NCBI GenBank assembly: GCA_034521755.1
Contig: JAXHMB010000006.1
Location: forward strand, 62,001 to 126,000
Reading direction: 5' to 3'
DNA: 64,000 bases
Origin: JAXHMB01 sp034521755
Lineage (GTDB): Bacteria > Bacteroidota > Rhodothermia > Balneolales > Balneolaceae
The notes under the pieces were generated by a model. That model searched no databases. It had not been told where the DNA came from and worked only from the letters and a program-made list of their open reading frames with translations. Position numbers and translations under genes: made by a program. Below are positions 1-9,541 of the stretch, one piece after another. Position 1 is the first letter of the stretch; each line of letters opens with the position of its first letter.

Positions 1-931
1 GTTGTCGGTACTGGGGATGCCAAAGGGATAGCGAGGGTCGCCTTCGATGGCTTCTTTGTCCACCCCGCTCACGTTGAAGGGCGGATTGGCCATCACGTAG
101 TCGAAACGTCCCACGCAGTCGTGCAGGTTTTCATAATAGGTATTGCCGGGCCTTATATCGCCTTCCAATCCATGCACCGCCAGGTTCATCTTGCATAAGC
201 GAACCGTGGCTTCCTTGTTTTCCTGTCCATAAATGGAAAGATTCTCTGTCGGGACACGCCATGGCGTGTCCGTACAGGATCTTCCCATTTTTCTTATGCC
301 GCTGCCGGAATTTCTGGCTCTGCACAAACATACCGCCCGAACCGCAGGCCGGGTCCAGTATCTTGCCGCCATAGGGTTCCAGCACTTCTACAATCAGCTT
401 TACAATGGAGGTGGGGGTAAAAAATTCGCCGCCTTTCTGTCCCTCGCTCATGGCAAATTTACCGAGAAAATATTCATAAATCTGTCCGAACACGTCCCCG
501 CCTACATCGGTGCCAATGTTGGAAAAGTTTTTCAGCAGGTCTTTTAGCATGGAGTCGTCAAACCGCTTGTACTCTTTGGGCAGCACGTCGGCCAGCTCGG
601 GATTGTCTTTTTCAATCGCTTCCATGGCCTCATTTACTTTTTGGCCGATGTCGGCATTTTCAGGAAGCTCCAACAGGTAGTTGTAACGTGCTTCTTCCGG
701 AAGATACATAACCCCTTTGGCTTTGTAGTCGTCAGGCCCTATAGTACGACGCCCTGAGCTTTGCCCTTCCAGTTTTTCATGCATGGGCTTAAAGCGGTGC
801 CAGGCATAGCGCAGGAAAATGAGTCCCAGTACCGGGGTGGAATATTCAAAGGAGCTCAGCGTAGAGTTGGCCCTTAAATTATCAGCGGCCTTCCACAGCC
901 GTTTTTCCAGTTCTTTTAAATCTGTTGACAT
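1..931 (-). pseudogene. hsdM: Type I restriction-modification DNA methyltransferase subunit (HsdM), 5' part, interrupted
   Basis: N6-adenine methyltransferase subunit of a type I restriction system. The N-terminal helical domain starts at 931 with MSTDLKELEKRLW, and SAM motif I reads DPACGSGGMF near residue 195. About 20 codons later the frame breaks at a small palindrome (246-277). Beyond it a different frame restores the family sequence (IYGQENKE, then NPPF catalytic motif IV near position 90). Removing about 37 bases at the palindrome would restore one frame, so this looks like a real insertion, not a homopolymer slip. The 3' end lies outside the window. A Fic gene lies 155 bases upstream on the same strand. 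Confidence 0.85.
246..277. repeat. Small palindromic insertion inside hsdM
   Basis: A perfect 20-bp palindrome, GGACACGCCATGGCGTGTCC (252-271), sits inside a 32-bp imperfect palindrome (CTGT...ACAG). It interrupts hsdM exactly where the reading frame changes. I recall closely similar palindromes recurring between genes of many bacteria, so it is probably a dispersed short palindromic repeat. Confidence 0.7.
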
Positions 932-1086
932 GAGCAGCAGTACCCGTTTTCTCTTGAATAATTAATGGATCAAATGAAATACTATATACAAAAGATTAGC
1001 AGAAAAAATAAACAAAAAGGTGACCCGCACCGGTGACTTTACCAGCTATTATTACCTGTCAGCAAGGCTAACAGCGCATGGTCACA

Positions 1087-2214
1087 TTATAGAAACAGAT
1101 CCACGTATTCCCTGAAAATATACTTACGGCCACGCTGTCCACCGGTTATTTCCTGCAAGATATTGAGATCTTCCAAATCTCTGATTAAAGAATATACGCT
1201 GGGCAGGGTCAGCTCGGTAACTTTTTGCATATCCTCAGCATTCATAATTGGTTTGGTATAAAGAGCCTGTATCACCTTCCGGGCATTGGCTGAACGCCCA
1301 CCCAATTCCTGGATTCGATTATTTACATCTCTCTGCAGCTGCATAATGTTATCAAAGGTGTGAACCCCGTTTTTTGCGGTTTCAATAACGCCCTGCAAAA
1401 AAAACTTAAACCATCGGTCAATGGCATTTTCTTCACGAACCCTAGTTAAGTTTGCATAATAATCTGTCCGGTTTTCTCCAGATAGTCGGATAAATAAAGC
1501 ACCGGCTGTTTTAAGATTTCTTTCTCTACCAGAAAGAGCGGGATCATAAGCCTGCCGACTCTTCCGTTGCCATCCAAATAGGGATGTATGGTTTCAAACT
1601 GGTAATGAATCAGTGCTATACGCAACAATTCGGGGAAACGAAAGCTCCTCTCGTTATGAGCAAAGTTTTCAAGATCACCCATCGAACCAGGGATAGAGCT
1701 GTGAACGGGTGGCACAAAAGTGGCACTTTTAATATCAGATCCACCTATCCAGTTTTGGCTTGTTCGGAATTCACCCGGACTTTTATGCTCTCCTCTGGCA
1801 CCTTGCAAAAGAATCTTATGCGTTTCATTAATGAGTCTTGTCGAAAAAGGGAAGCTCATTCAAAGAATCCATAGCTGCATTCATGGCCTGGGTATAGTTA
1901 CGAACTTCCTGCCAGTCGTCTCTTTTGTCTGCCGGCACATCCTCTTCTTCCAGCAGGGCTTCTTCGATGTTCGTCTGCGTACCCTCAATTTTACTGCTTT
2001 GGGTGGCCTCTTTAAAAATATGCATGTTTATAAATAGATCCAGATTGGGAATATACTCAGAATACATGTCCAGCCGCCCTAAGTGCCGGTCTGCTTTGCC
2101 AAGAAGCTGCAAAACTTCCATGTCGTCAATCACCCATGAACGATTGATTTTTTCAGGCTGAAAGCTTTTATAGCTTCCCTGATTTATATATGAACCGGCC
2201 TTGAATGCCTTCAT
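1087..2214 (-). CDS. Fic family protein (two frameshifts)
   Basis: Fic-domain protein, a family that usually transfers AMP or another nucleotide monophosphate to target proteins. Three consecutive pieces in different frames form one protein of about 375 residues: an N-terminal domain with an SSKIEGTQT inhibitory-helix-like motif, the central Fic domain with HPYLDGNGRVGR (the HPFx(D/E)GNGRxxR signature), and a C-terminal winged-helix-like part (MQKVTELTLPSVYSLIRDLE). Breaks lie near 1840 (run of T) and 1465 (run of A). One base in each restores a continuous reading. The gene sits just upstream of hsdM on the same strand. The AT-rich region before it carries repeated TTATTTAAA motifs that may be an operator. 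Confidence 0.85.
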
Positions 2215-2230
2215 TAGCTATCTGTGGAAT

Positions 2231-2346
2231 CCTTATTTAAATATTTGTCCAATAATTTAAATAAAAATATCATTATTTAAAATATTTTTGTTTTTTCTTA
2301 AATAAGACTAGTGTTATTTAAAAGAAATGCTATTTATTTAAATAAA
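2231..2346. promoter_or_regulatory. Cluster of TTATTTAAA-like motifs upstream of the Fic gene
   Basis: Five or more copies of a TTATTTAAA / TTTAAATAA motif occur in 116 AT-rich bases, immediately upstream of the Fic start. Copies are near 2233, 2255, 2274, 2315 and 2333; the last is a perfect 14-bp palindrome, TTTATTTAAATAAA (2333-2346). Because the Fic protein ends in a winged-helix-like domain, autoregulation through these sites is possible. That function is inference. Confidence 0.45.
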
Positions 2347-2410
2347 GCGCTCAGCTTGTTCATTTACACTACCCTGCTCCACGGATTGGATTCTTTATTT
2401 ATCGATGCTG

Positions 2411-2596
2411 TATGTAAAATTTTTCGGATATTTTTTACATGAAATAAACATATGTAAAGGAATCGGGTATTTCTTTACATATTCCTGATATTCATATACT
2501 GTAATATTAGAATAGATAACAAGAATAAAATACCTGTCGAAGGTATCGACATAATCAAAAAACATGTCGAAATAATAATAATTTATCGACATGTTT
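2411..2596. repeat. Cluster of four hairpins (ATGTAAA and TGTCGA families)
   Basis: Four consecutive inverted repeats. ATGTAAAA-type arms pair at about 2412-2440. TATGTAAAGGAAT pairs with ATTTCTTTACATA at 2451-2481. TGTCGA pairs with TCGACA at 2535-2551. AAACATGTCGA pairs perfectly with TCGACATGTTT at 2560-2596. The 65-codon reading frame on the minus strand here is explained by these repeats and shows no protein family. The rest of the 510-base gap between the Fic gene and the next gene shows nothing else I recognise. Confidence 0.55.
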
Positions 2597-2724
2597 TATT
2601 TAGCGAATGCCTCTCTTTCAGCCTTGCGTATTATAATCACCAGCAGATTCCTCAACTAATCCACCTTGAATGAATACCCGCACATTTCCATTTTAAAAGT
2701 GAATACAAATAAAAGCCACCAACT

Positions 2725-3175
2725 ATGAAACTCCTCACTTCCGAAAATATCTCCAATCATATCACCGATATCATTCATGCCGGTACCCAGCAGCACGAGC
2801 GCTGCATGGATCTGACGGTCAACAATGTTGAACGACTAACACAGCCCGGTGCCCTCGATTTTGGCGGCAGTGAGTTTGAGGCGGCCGGGACGGAATCCAT
2901 CACACCGCAGAAAAAGAATGCCGGAGATGATTACGGCTGGTGGAAGCTGGAAAGCGGAACTTATCAAATGATTTGTAATGAAACGTTTTCACCGGATAAG
3001 GATTCCCTTTGCTTTATCACTCCCCATGAGCATGCCCAAAAGGCGGGGCTTGTCATAAATACCCAAATTTTACAGTCTTCCGGGCACCATCAGCATGACG
3101 GTACACGTTCCGGATGCCGGGGTGCACATCAAAGAGAATGCGCGGGTGGCGGTGGCGTATGTGTTTGAGGGGTGA
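2725..3175 (+). CDS. dCTP deaminase/dUTPase-fold protein (one frameshift)
   Basis: Small protein of about 150 residues resembling the dCTP deaminase/dUTPase fold (nucleotide pool clean-up). It has MDLTV near residue 28, GALDFGG near 42, a LESGTYQMICNE strand pair, and an end reading VHIKENARVAVAYVFEG. The frame changes near 3058; the downstream frame continues the family pattern to a TGA at 3173-3175. The usual RSSxxRxG motif is replaced by PHEHAQKAG, so catalysis by the standard mechanism is doubtful. Start ATG at 2725. No same-strand partner nearby. Confidence 0.55.
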
Positions 3176-3223
3176 GTTTGACGGACACTCCGCCTGAATC
3201 AGATCCATACTGGCAATAGGAGA

Positions 3224-3476
3224 TGATCCCTCCTTGAGGAGGGTGCGCTGCATAATAATGCAGGTGGGGGAGGTGTATGATGTACAGAAGTTAACACCCC
3301 TCCTCCGCCAGCTGGCGGAGACTCCCCTGAAGGGAGATTCCATTCCGGCCTTGTTGACCCACTTCTCTTGTTCTCTCCTGAATAAGAAAGAGGAAGAACA
3401 GTCCCCTCCTGGGAAGGGTGCTGAGGTACGAAGCCGGGTGGGTAAAAAGTTAGCATTAAACACGCCCCGTCCGCCT
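3224..3476. repeat. Intergenic repeat module with internal hairpins
   Basis: Non-coding sequence made of short inverted repeats: CTCCTTGAGGAG-like at 3229-3241, a perfect 18-bp palindrome CTCCGCCAGCTGGCGGAG (3303-3320), then TCCCCTGAAGGGAGA. The two overlapping minus-strand frames here are low-complexity and match no family. This type of 'CCTC..GAGG / CCCCT..AGGGG' spacer recurs in Bacteroidota genomes as I recall. Together with 3544-3689 it fills the roughly 600-base gap before the next gene. Confidence 0.5.
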
Positions 3477-3543
3477 TTTGGTTTAGTCTTTAAACTGGCC
3501 TCTGAAGTATTTTCAGAATAAAGATGCGAATAGAACTGCGGCC

Positions 3544-3609
3544 ATGAAACTTTGTACCGGTTTTGAACACAGTGTTACCTGTGGCCGTAAAGGACCATCA
3601 AAGTTTCAT
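3544..3609. repeat. Inverted repeat ATGAAACTTTG / CAAAGTTTCAT
   Basis: Perfect 11-bp arms (3544-3554 and 3599-3609) enclose 44 bases that include a smaller CACAG/CTGTG pairing. No coding potential seen. Likely a dispersed palindromic repeat. Confidence 0.5.
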
Positions 3610-3659
3610 AGCAGTGAGTGAGCATCGACCGAAAATAGTTCAGTCGCCTTGACTTTTTA

Positions 3660-3689
3660 TGTTCCTTTTGTGTTAAGACAAAAGGAACA
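3660..3689. repeat. Perfect 12-bp hairpin (TGTTCCTTTTGT)
   Basis: TGTTCCTTTTGT pairs perfectly with ACAAAAGGAACA around a 6-base loop. It lies downstream of the minus-strand response regulator at 3770 and could help end that transcript, but it lacks a clean terminal T run, so a dispersed repeat is at least as likely. Confidence 0.45.
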
Positions 3690-3769
3690 ATAAGGAACTT
3701 AATGCACTTGAGATTCAGGATGGCAAGTGAGGTATTGGCGGAGAACTGTTTGTAAGAAAAGTAAGCTTA

Positions 3770-4198
3770 CTACGCCATGCTGCCGGCAACATCAGGCAAA
3801 GACTGCAGCCTGCTGCGCACATCGGCGATCAGCTCCTTGTCATTGAAAGGCTTGTTGATAAATTTTTCGGCACCGAGGTTACGGGCTTTTTCTTTCACAT
3901 CGGTGATATCAAAAGAGGACAGGAACCAAAAAGGAATATCGTTGCAGTTTTGCCGGCTTTTAACTTCGCGAATCAGGTCCATCCCGTCAATATTGGGCAT
4001 GTCAATGTCAGAGATAATAAGATCGGGGCACTCTTCGTCCAGGGCTTTAATCAGGTTAAAACCGTTGGTGAAAGCACGCACTCTAAACCCTCTTTGGTTG
4101 AGCGTCTTTTTGAGCAGCAGCTTTTGCAGACCACAATCGTCAATGATGTAGATCAGGCTGCCTTCTTCCCCGTTGTTATCTGAATCTGTGTATTCCAT
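3770..4198 (-). CDS. CheY-like response regulator
   Basis: Stand-alone receiver domain of 142 residues, intact. Acidic pocket residues are in YIIDDCG (near 18-21), the phospho-acceptor Asp is in ISDIDMPNIDG (near 62), and the conserved Lys is in FINKPFND. There is no output domain, so it probably signals through protein contacts with a kinase. It is transcribed away from the next response regulator and kinase genes. Confidence 0.9.
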   Translation of the reverse strand: MEYTDSDNNGEEGSLIYIIDDCGLQKLLLKKTLNQRGFRVRAFTNGFNLIKALDEECPDLIISDIDMPNIDGMDLIREVKSRQNCNDIPFWFLSSFDITDVKEKARNLGAEKFINKPFNDKELIADVRSRLQSLPDVAGSMA

Positions 4199-4289
4199 AT
4201 CCTATTTATATTCTAAGTCATCCCTAATACGATATTCAAAAAAAACGATGGCCTTCCGGCTCATCTGACTTTCCAAATATACCATTCTT

Positions 4290-4499
4290 ATGCATTTATT
4301 AAGGTTAGAACCCTTTAATGCAATTATTGGCTTTGCGGTTTTTATACTCCCTTTATACTTATTTTTTTATGATAAAAGCGTAAATAAGCGGGACCTCAAC
4401 AAGGGTAGAACATTAAAAAAACACGTTAACAGGAGCGTCTCTGAGGCAGTTGCTGAAATTAATCTGCTCGGTGATAAAAGAATCAAAAAAATGGATTGA
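4290..4499 (+). CDS. Possible small single-pass membrane protein
   Basis: 69-codon frame beginning at 4290. One hydrophobic segment at residues 12-28 (IIGFAVFILPLYLFFYD) is followed by a basic tail rich in Lys and Arg. No family recognised. It lies between two response regulator genes and ends just before a promoter-like sequence. It could be a chance frame. Confidence 0.35.
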   Translation: MHLLRLEPFNAIIGFAVFILPLYLFFYDKSVNKRDLNKGRTLKKHVNRSVSEAVAEINLLGDKRIKKMD

Positions 4500-4523
4500 C
4501 TAAAACGATCTTCTTGCTATCTT
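4496..4523 (+). promoter_or_regulatory. Possible sigma70-type promoter for the response regulator at 4557
   Basis: TTGACT (4496-4501), a 16-base spacer and TATCTT (4518-4523) lie 33 bases before the ATG. An AAAGGA ribosome binding site follows. Primary promoters in Bacteroidota often differ from this consensus, so this is tentative. Confidence 0.35.
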
Positions 4524-4556
4524 ATAGGTCGTAACTTTAAAAGGACATATACTTAT

Positions 4557-4938
4557 ATGAGCAACGAACAGAAAATAGTCATTATCGTAGAGGATGATCT
4601 GATCCTTAACTTGCTTTATGAGAGTTACCTCGAAAGATTAGGTTTTCAGACAGAGGGTGAACTTGTGTTACGGGAAGACGGCTATTGAAGTAGCTAAAGA
4701 GTTAGAGCCGGACCTTATCATTATGGACATTTCGCTGGAAGGAGAAATAGACGGGATTGAAGCCATGTTGGAAATACGCAAATTTTCCGACGTTCCCGTT
4801 GTATACATTACCGGTAATTCAGATCCCTATCATATAGAGCGGGCAAAAAAAACAAATCGCCTGGATTACCTTACCAAGCCTATTGAGTATGATGATCTAA
4901 AAAAATCTATTGAAACCCATTTTAAGACAAAGGCCTGA
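4557..4938 (+). CDS. Receiver-domain response regulator (one frameshift)
   Basis: Single receiver domain of about 126 residues. The first 43 codons (KIVIIVEDDLILNLLYESYL) read from ATG 4557; the frame then shifts near 4660 and continues as CYGKTAIEVAKELEPDLIIM with phospho-acceptor LIIMDISL, a PVVYITGN segment and Lys in YLTKPIEYDD. Deleting one G near 4663 restores the frame. A terminator follows at 4983. It may act with the kinase gene downstream. Confidence 0.85.
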
Positions 4939-4982
4939 TTTTCGAGACCTTTAATCAACTTTTACAAAAAGTGTTTATTTAC

Positions 4983-5011
4983 AAAGGGCGTCCGATAGGA
5001 TGCCCTTTTTG
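4983..5011 (+). terminator. Rho-independent terminator
   Basis: AAAGGGCGTCC pairs with GGATGCCCTTT (one wobble) around a short loop and is followed by a T run. It ends the response regulator transcript. Confidence 0.75.
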
Positions 5012-5104
5012 TTTATCTTTAAGAATAGTAAATTAGTTTAATATAAAGATAGCTGAGAAACAGACCAGCCAAACACCCTTGCTCAATACAAAATCTTATT
5101 CGTT

Positions 5105-6804
5105 TTGAAATCCAAAAATAAATTCAGCTTCTTGCGCTGGGCCCTTCTGGCACTTGGCATTCTGGCTATTGTAGGGCTAACAGGAATGAACGTATACTCT
5201 CTGTACGAACTGCGGAATAACAGCCTTGAATCTGAAAGAGAAGCAAAGATGCTGCAGGTTACAGAGTTTGCCGACCGACTTCGATGGCGCTTTATCCGAA
5301 CGTTCTCCGGATTGGGTGGGCTGAATATGGAAAATGTGGATGCCACCTTTAAAACTACCGGCCAGTTTCCACCCAAGGCCCGTGATGTATTACAAAATGC
5401 CTCTGAACATAAACTTTTTTCGGGCATCTATTACCTGCCGGCTGATTCAGATATATGCAAACACAATAAAAATACGGCACAGTTCTTAAAATTTAATCCC
5501 TCGGAAAACAGATTTTCAAGCACCAAGAAAGAGACAGGAGTAATATGTGACGGACTCGGCATGGCAAAAACCAGGATGAAAGTAATTATTGAGGGATACA
5601 AGTATAATAACAAGGTTATTTTTGACAGTCATCGCAGTATGACCTTTGCCTTGGTAAATCTGAACAAAAGAGAAGTTTTCGGGTACCTGGTGATGCCCTT
5701 TGATCAGCAGTACTTGGCAAAAGATTATTTACAAAAGGGACTTGTAGAACATTTTGGCAATCCCGAAAAAACCGGGGTTGAAGTCTGGCTTAGAGACTGG
5801 ACCAAAGACCGCATCATTGCCAGAAGCGAACCCGGCTCTGAATATAAACCCGAACAGGTCAAGTTCTTTAAAAAGTTTACCGATTTCTTTGACGACTGGC
5901 AGCTTGAGGTGGCATTCACCGACAACCCAGCCATTGCAGCCAGCAACGCTTCCCTTATCAAAAACCTGATTGTACTTTTTGCGGCGTTTGTGCTGCTTTC
6001 GGGTGCGCTGGTATTTATGTTTATTACGGCGCAGCGTGAGCGGGCGCTGGCCCAGCGGCAGGCGGGCTTTCTTGCCAACGTAACCCACGAACTTAAAACC
6101 CCCTGGCTGTGATGCAGGCTGCAGGGGAGAATCTCGCTGATGGACGCGTTGATAACCAGGAGCGGCTTAAAACGTATGGCAAACACATCCATAACGAAGC
6201 TATTCGGCTCCGAAAGATGATTGAGAAACTGCTGGATGTGGCCAAGGCAGATGTGGGCGAAACACTCATTGAACCTAAAGTAGTGTGTCCGGCATCACTG
6301 GTAAAACAGTATATTAATGAGCACCGAAGTTATATTGAAGAGAAAGGCTTTACGCTGGAAACATCAATTCAAAAAGATATTTCACCCACAAAGCTAGATA
6401 TCGAAAGCTTTGATGCCATCATCAGCAACCTTGTCGAAAATTCTATCAAATACAGCTGGAAAGATAAGTATATTCATATATCGCTGTATGAGTCTAATGG
6501 AGAGATTACGCTGAGAGTTGAAGATCATGGCAGGGGAATCAGCAAAAAGGCCATGAAACATATTTTTGAGAAATTTTATCGCGCTGAAGATACGCTCAAA
6601 GCTAAAACAAAAGGGCACGGCCTTGGACTTTCTATCGTAAAAAACCTTGTGGAACTCAATGGCGGTACCATCCGGGTAGAAAGCGAAGAAAATAAAGGAA
6701 CGGTATTTTTAGTTTCATTTCCTATTATTGAAGAGGCAGAAACCGAAGCTGTGGAAGAGCCGGATTTTGCTGCAGAATTACCAGGCAACATTCAACTAAC
6801 TTAA
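5105..6804 (+). CDS. Membrane sensor histidine kinase (one frameshift)
   Basis: Two-component sensor of about 565 residues. Transmembrane segment 1 is at residues 11-32, a periplasmic domain of about 250 residues follows, and transmembrane segment 2 is near 284-308. The H-box reads NVTHELKTP with the phosphorylated His; the N box is NLVENSIKYS, then DHGRGI, FEKFYR and GHGLGL. The frame breaks right after the H-box in a C run (near 6105); one added C gives KTPLAVMQA. The response regulator gene starts 15 bases downstream, so the two form a kinase/regulator operon. The input signal is unknown. Confidence 0.9.
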
Positions 6805-6819
6805 TTTAGTATCATAAAA

Positions 6820-7524
6820 TGTCTGATTCACCCAAGAAAATACTCATTGTAGAAGACGAACCCAGCCTCATCTTTACCCTAGAAGACACCCTGAAAAATG
6901 AAGGGTACGAAACGTTTACAAGCAAGGATGGAACGGATGCCATCGACATCGTCAAAAAGAGAAGCCCGACCTGATGGTTCTGGATCTTATGTTGCCGGGC
7001 ATCAGCGGCTATGAAATCTGCAAAAAAGTGCGGGACCTTGACTATACATTCCCCATTATTATGCTTACTGCTAAAGACCAGGAAGCAGATAAGGTTAAAG
7101 GCCTGAATCTCGGTGCTGATGACTATATCACCAAACCGTTTGGGGTGAAAGAACTGCTGGCTCGTGTGCAGGCCCGCCTGCGACGCTCGGAAAAATATGG
7201 CAAATCCAAGCCTATTAACGAACTGGAGCTGGAACCTGTTTATCTTGATCTTAAAAATGCGGTCGCCAAGCATCCGGATAATGGCAACGTAGACTTGACA
7301 ACCAGAGAAGTAGAACTGATCCGCTACCTGGCTAATCATGCCAACGAGCCGGTTTCGCGCGACGCCCTGCTGGAAAATGTATGGCGTTATGAGATACAGC
7401 ACCAACACCCGAACAGTTGATGTACATATTTCAAAGCTGCGTTCAAAGATCGAACAAACACCCTGATGATCCCCGCTATCTGGTTACCCTGCATGGGGTG
7501 GGCTACATGCTTAAGATGAGCTAG
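6820..7524 (+). CDS. OmpR/PhoB-family response regulator (three frameshifts)
   Basis: DNA-binding response regulator, cognate partner of the kinase just upstream. The receiver domain starts KKILIVEDEP, has the phospho-acceptor in LMVLDLMLPG and Lys in YITKPFG. The winged-helix output domain reads DLTTREVELIRYLA, then RTVDVHISKLRSKIEQTP and a terminal LVTLHGVGYMLKMS. Breaks lie near 6960, 7400 and 7465. All parts fit one protein of about 230 residues. Its 3' end overlaps the convergent FMN reductase gene by 14 bases. Confidence 0.88.
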
Positions 7525-8078
7525 CAGCTGATTTTAGATCGCGGACAAACTGCACAAAGTTTTTAATCTGTGATTCCAGCAGTTTCTGTTGAAAGGCATC
7601 TTTAATTCCTTCTTCCTCATCAAAGTTTTTGTTGACGCGCTGAAATAAATACCCGCTCGGGAAATACATGCGCATGCCGATAACCGACCACCTGCTGCAG
7701 CTGTTCTACTGCACGCATACCGCCAAAAGCACCATTGGCTTCACCTACAAAAGCGATAGGCTTTTTATCCATTGATTCCGGAAAGGAAGGTAGTCGATAA
7801 ACAGTTTTAAAATGCCGGGATAGCCTCCGTTATATTCGGGACATACTACTACCAGGCCATCGGCATTCATCAAAGGCTGAAAAAAAGATATGACGGCTTC
7901 GGGAGTATCCATACCGTATTTACCGCCTGCTATCGTTTTTGTGGAAAAGTCCTGCAGGTTGATGATTCCGGCAGACAGGTCGTCCAGCTCATCATACTTT
8001 TGCTTGAGATACTCTTGAGATACGTAATACATTGGCACCGGGGCGGTCTGTTCCGCTTATGATTTGTACGTCTAACAT
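7511..8078 (-). CDS. NADPH-dependent FMN reductase family protein (three frameshifts)
   Basis: Flavodoxin-like reductase of about 185 residues. The N-terminus, reading from ATG 8078, is MLDVQIISGTDRPGAN. The central part contains LVVVCPEYNGGYPGILK (FMN phosphate and substrate loop) and PIAFVGEANGAFGGMRA. The C-terminus is FDEEEGIKDAFQQKLLES. Frame breaks near 8020, 7785 and 7620 each need a single-base change. It lies 6 bases downstream of rarA on the same strand. Likely a quinone, azo or FMN reductase; substrate unknown. Confidence 0.82.
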
Positions 8079-8084
8079 CTAATT

Positions 8085-9460
8085 CTAGCTCTTTTTCTTA
8101 TTTGTGTAGGCTTCTTTGATCTTTGCAATACGCTCCCAGAGTTTTCCTTCCCGTCCAATATTTCCGGGCTCATACCAGCTTGACCCTTTCTCTTTATCCG
8201 GCAGGTACTGCTGATTAATCCAGTGGTGGTCAAAAGCATGCGGGTATTTGTAGTCGTCAGAGGCATTGTCAACATTCAGGTAGCGCGCTTTCTTTGAGTT
8301 TGCCGTCTTGTCCTGCAAGTGCGGTGGAACTGAACCAATGCCTTGTTTCTGAATATCGTTCCGTACCGAAAATATTGCTCCCGTGCTGTTGCTTTTGGGG
8401 GCAAGCGCCAGGTAAATGCAAGCATGAGCTAAAAAGTAAAACCCTTCGGGCATGCCACATTTGGTGAATGCCTCATGGGCACTGTTCACGAGGGCCAGTG
8501 CATGGGGATCAGCCATGCCAACATCTTCGGAAGCTAAAATAAGCATGGCGTCTGAAAATAAAGTCGGGATCGTCGCCGCCTTCCAGCATGGCTACCATCC
8601 AGTATAGTGCAGCATCGGGATCAGAACCCCGCATAGACTTGATAAAAGCCGAGGCATAGTGATAGTGTTCGTTCTCCGGTACTGTCGTAGCGCACACTGC
8701 GTTTTTGAATACATTCCTTGGCTATATCCAAGTCAATATGAATGACGCCGTCATCATCTTTCTCGCTGGAAAGGACGCCAATTTCCAATGCATTAATGGC
8801 ATTGCGGATATCACCGCCGGCATACTCAGCTAAATGCTGTCTGGCTTCAGCTGTTACTTCAATATCTTTATCCCCCAGCCCTCGCTCTTCGTCTTGTAGC
8901 GAGCGGTCAATCATGGTTAGCACATGCTCTACCTGTAAATCATAAAGCTCGAAAAGCTGGCACCGCGAAAGCAGCGGACTTACCAGCGAATAGAAAGGAT
9001 TTTCGGTGGTGGCACCAATCAGCGTAATAACACCGGACTCTAAATGAGGCAGCAGGGCATCCTGCTGGGCTTTGTTCCAGCGGTGGATCTCATCTACAAA
9101 GAGAATAGTTTTTCGGCCATTCATCTGCTGAATTTTCTCAGCCCGCTCTACAACCTTGCGAAGATCTTTGATGCCATCAAGCACGGCATTTAAAATCTCA
9201 AATTCGGCATTAATCTCCCGGGAAATGACGTGAGCCAGTGTGGTTTTTCCGGAGCCTGGAGGGCCATAAAAAACCAAGGAGCCAATGACTCCACTCTCAA
9301 TCATGCGGCGCAGCATCTTGCCTTCACCTACAATATGATCCTGGCCAACAAATTCATCCAGCGAACGGGGACGCATACGGGTGGCCAGCGGAGAATGAGG
9401 ATTGGTTAATCCCTTCCCCTTTTTATTTGCGGTGTCCGATTCCTCGTTAAAAAGATCCAT
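8085..9460 (-). CDS. rarA: Replication-associated recombination protein RarA/MgsA (two frameshifts)
   Basis: AAA+ ATPase that acts at stalled replication forks. Walker A GPPGSGKTT is at residues 66-74 and Walker B FVDEIHR near 120; ATTENPF sensor 1 and SRCQLFEL follow. The MgsA C-terminal helical region is recovered from two other frames (YHYASAFIKSMRGSDPDAAL, then LILASEDVGMADPHAL to NKKKS). Breaks near 8685 and 8545 each need one base. Length, about 455 residues, is typical. Confidence 0.92.
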
Positions 9461-9467
9461 CTAAACA

Positions 9468-9541
9468 ATTTTGAATGTTAAATGTTGAATGCTGAATTAA
9501 GCAGTCCCAAATTCAACATTCAACACTCAAAATCAAACATT
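9468..9541. repeat. TTGAATG/CATTCAA inverted repeat spacer
   Basis: Between the pccB stop and rarA start, several TTGAATG-type heptamers (TTGAATGTT, TTGAATGCTG) face their complements (AATTCAACATTCAAC) around GCAGTCCC. It can fold into an AT-rich hairpin. A dispersed repeat or attenuator is possible. Confidence 0.45.

Noticed and set aside
2395..2592. 65-codon minus-strand frame
   Set aside because: Composed of the hairpin repeats; no family resemblance and no ribosome binding site.
2411..2596. CRISPR-like array
   Set aside because: Repeats are inverted, of two kinds and only four; no constant repeat with unique spacers.
3053..3463. Long minus-strand frames rich in Pro, Arg and Ser
   Set aside because: They lie over intergenic palindromes and antisense to the dUTPase-like gene; low complexity.
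6000..6130. Programmed frameshift at the kinase H-box
   Set aside because: The break is a single-base loss in a C run, as in many nearby genes; no slippery site plus stimulator.
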